From assembly GCA_963978895.1 (NCBI GenBank), contig OZ022246.1, positions 18,858,049 to 18,922,048 on the forward strand: a DNA stretch of 64,000 nt. Reading direction: 5' to 3'. The notes under the pieces were generated by a model that saw only the letters and a list, made by a program, of their open reading frames with translations, ran no database searches and was not told the origin of the DNA. The translations under genes and the position numbers were made by a program. The first letter of the stretch is position 1; each line of letters starts with the position of its first letter. Source of the stretch: Erpobdella octoculata. Lineage: Eukaryota; Annelida; Clitellata; Hirudinida; Erpobdellidae. Positions 63,721-64,000 of this stretch are shown here, in pieces.

Positions 63721-64000
63721 ATATCTATATATATAAAAATGAATGTTTGTATATATGTATATATGTATATATATATTCATGTCCTTTATGCATTGCTACA
63801 CCATTCATCCGATCGTAATGAAATTTTCACACAACCTTGAGAGTCAAGGGGAATCAAATATAGAGAAAAATATTTTGATATCCGTCACAAAATGAGCGGA
63901 GCGGAGCGGGTGAGCGACCGGGAACTATATATATATATGTATGTGTGTATGTATGTATGTGTATGTGCATGTATGTGTGTCTGTGTCTGTGTTTATGTAT
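63721..64000 (+). mobile_element. Helitron 5' end, cut by the window edge
   Basis: TCTATATATATAAAAATGAA start, ACACCATTCATCCGATCGTA, TTTTCACACAACCTTGAGAG, GAGCGGGTGAGCGACCGGGA and the beginning of a TATG array. Same family as 19620 and 60468. Confidence 0.85.

Overview
The window is animal nuclear DNA. It is AT-rich, the genes are split by introns with GT..AG borders, and the protein families are metazoan: a TCF/LEF HMG-box factor, a receptor tyrosine (pseudo)kinase, a Ly6/uPAR three-finger protein and a mitochondrial SLC25 carrier. TTAGGG-type repeats and the mix of hAT, Helitron, Kolobok, Mutator-like, Ty3/gypsy and non-LTR elements fit an invertebrate metazoan. I cannot name the species. 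Most long open frames are translated microsatellites and are not genes. Host genes: (1) the 3' part of a TCF/LEF gene on + (exons 9326-9494, 13920-14088, probably 15708-15771 and 15874-15940); (2) a two-exon Ly6/uPAR-like gene on - (31296-31559, 31693-31968; first exon not found); (3) an apparently intronless coding exon for an SLC25A51-type mitochondrial NAD+ carrier on + (41071-42000); (4) the 3' part of a receptor on - in 17 phase-consistent exons (58532 down to 46525): EGF-like module, unfamiliar ectodomain, transmembrane helix and a tyrosine-kinase fold whose catalytic Asp (HRD to HKR), DFG Asp (GFG) and glycine loop are lost, so a predicted pseudokinase; (5) a possible unknown reading frame on + (62846-63229). 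The rest is dense, nested mobile DNA. Layout: 0-9 kb holds a Helitron split by a Kolobok/THAP element, a hAT remnant, TTAGGG-like repeats and a LINE 3' end. 9-18 kb is the TCF gene with large microsatellites. 18-24 kb holds a Helitron, a decayed repeat protein and two hAT elements with target-site duplications (TSDs). 24-30.4 kb holds a broken Ty3/gypsy element, two copies of a Mutator-like foldback element, a MITE, a tRNA-derived SINE and a perfect 29-bp satellite. 30-34 kb is the Ly6 gene and AT-rich DNA. 34-40.4 kb is a Helitron cut by a 3.7-kb hAT, which itself holds a SINE, a foldback element and another Helitron, followed by further hAT/MITE nests. 41-44 kb is the carrier gene. 45-58.5 kb is the receptor gene, with transposons in its introns. 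58.5-64 kb is Helitrons, microsatellites and a hAT. The strongest points for follow-up are the pseudokinase receptor, tandem duplication of splice sites next to exons of two different genes, the foldback Mutator-like family with an 88-bp palindrome at one insertion site, a 64-bp transposon-tip palindrome with its own TSD, and a homogeneous 29-bp satellite in which every unit carries a heat-shock-element-like TTCnnGAA.
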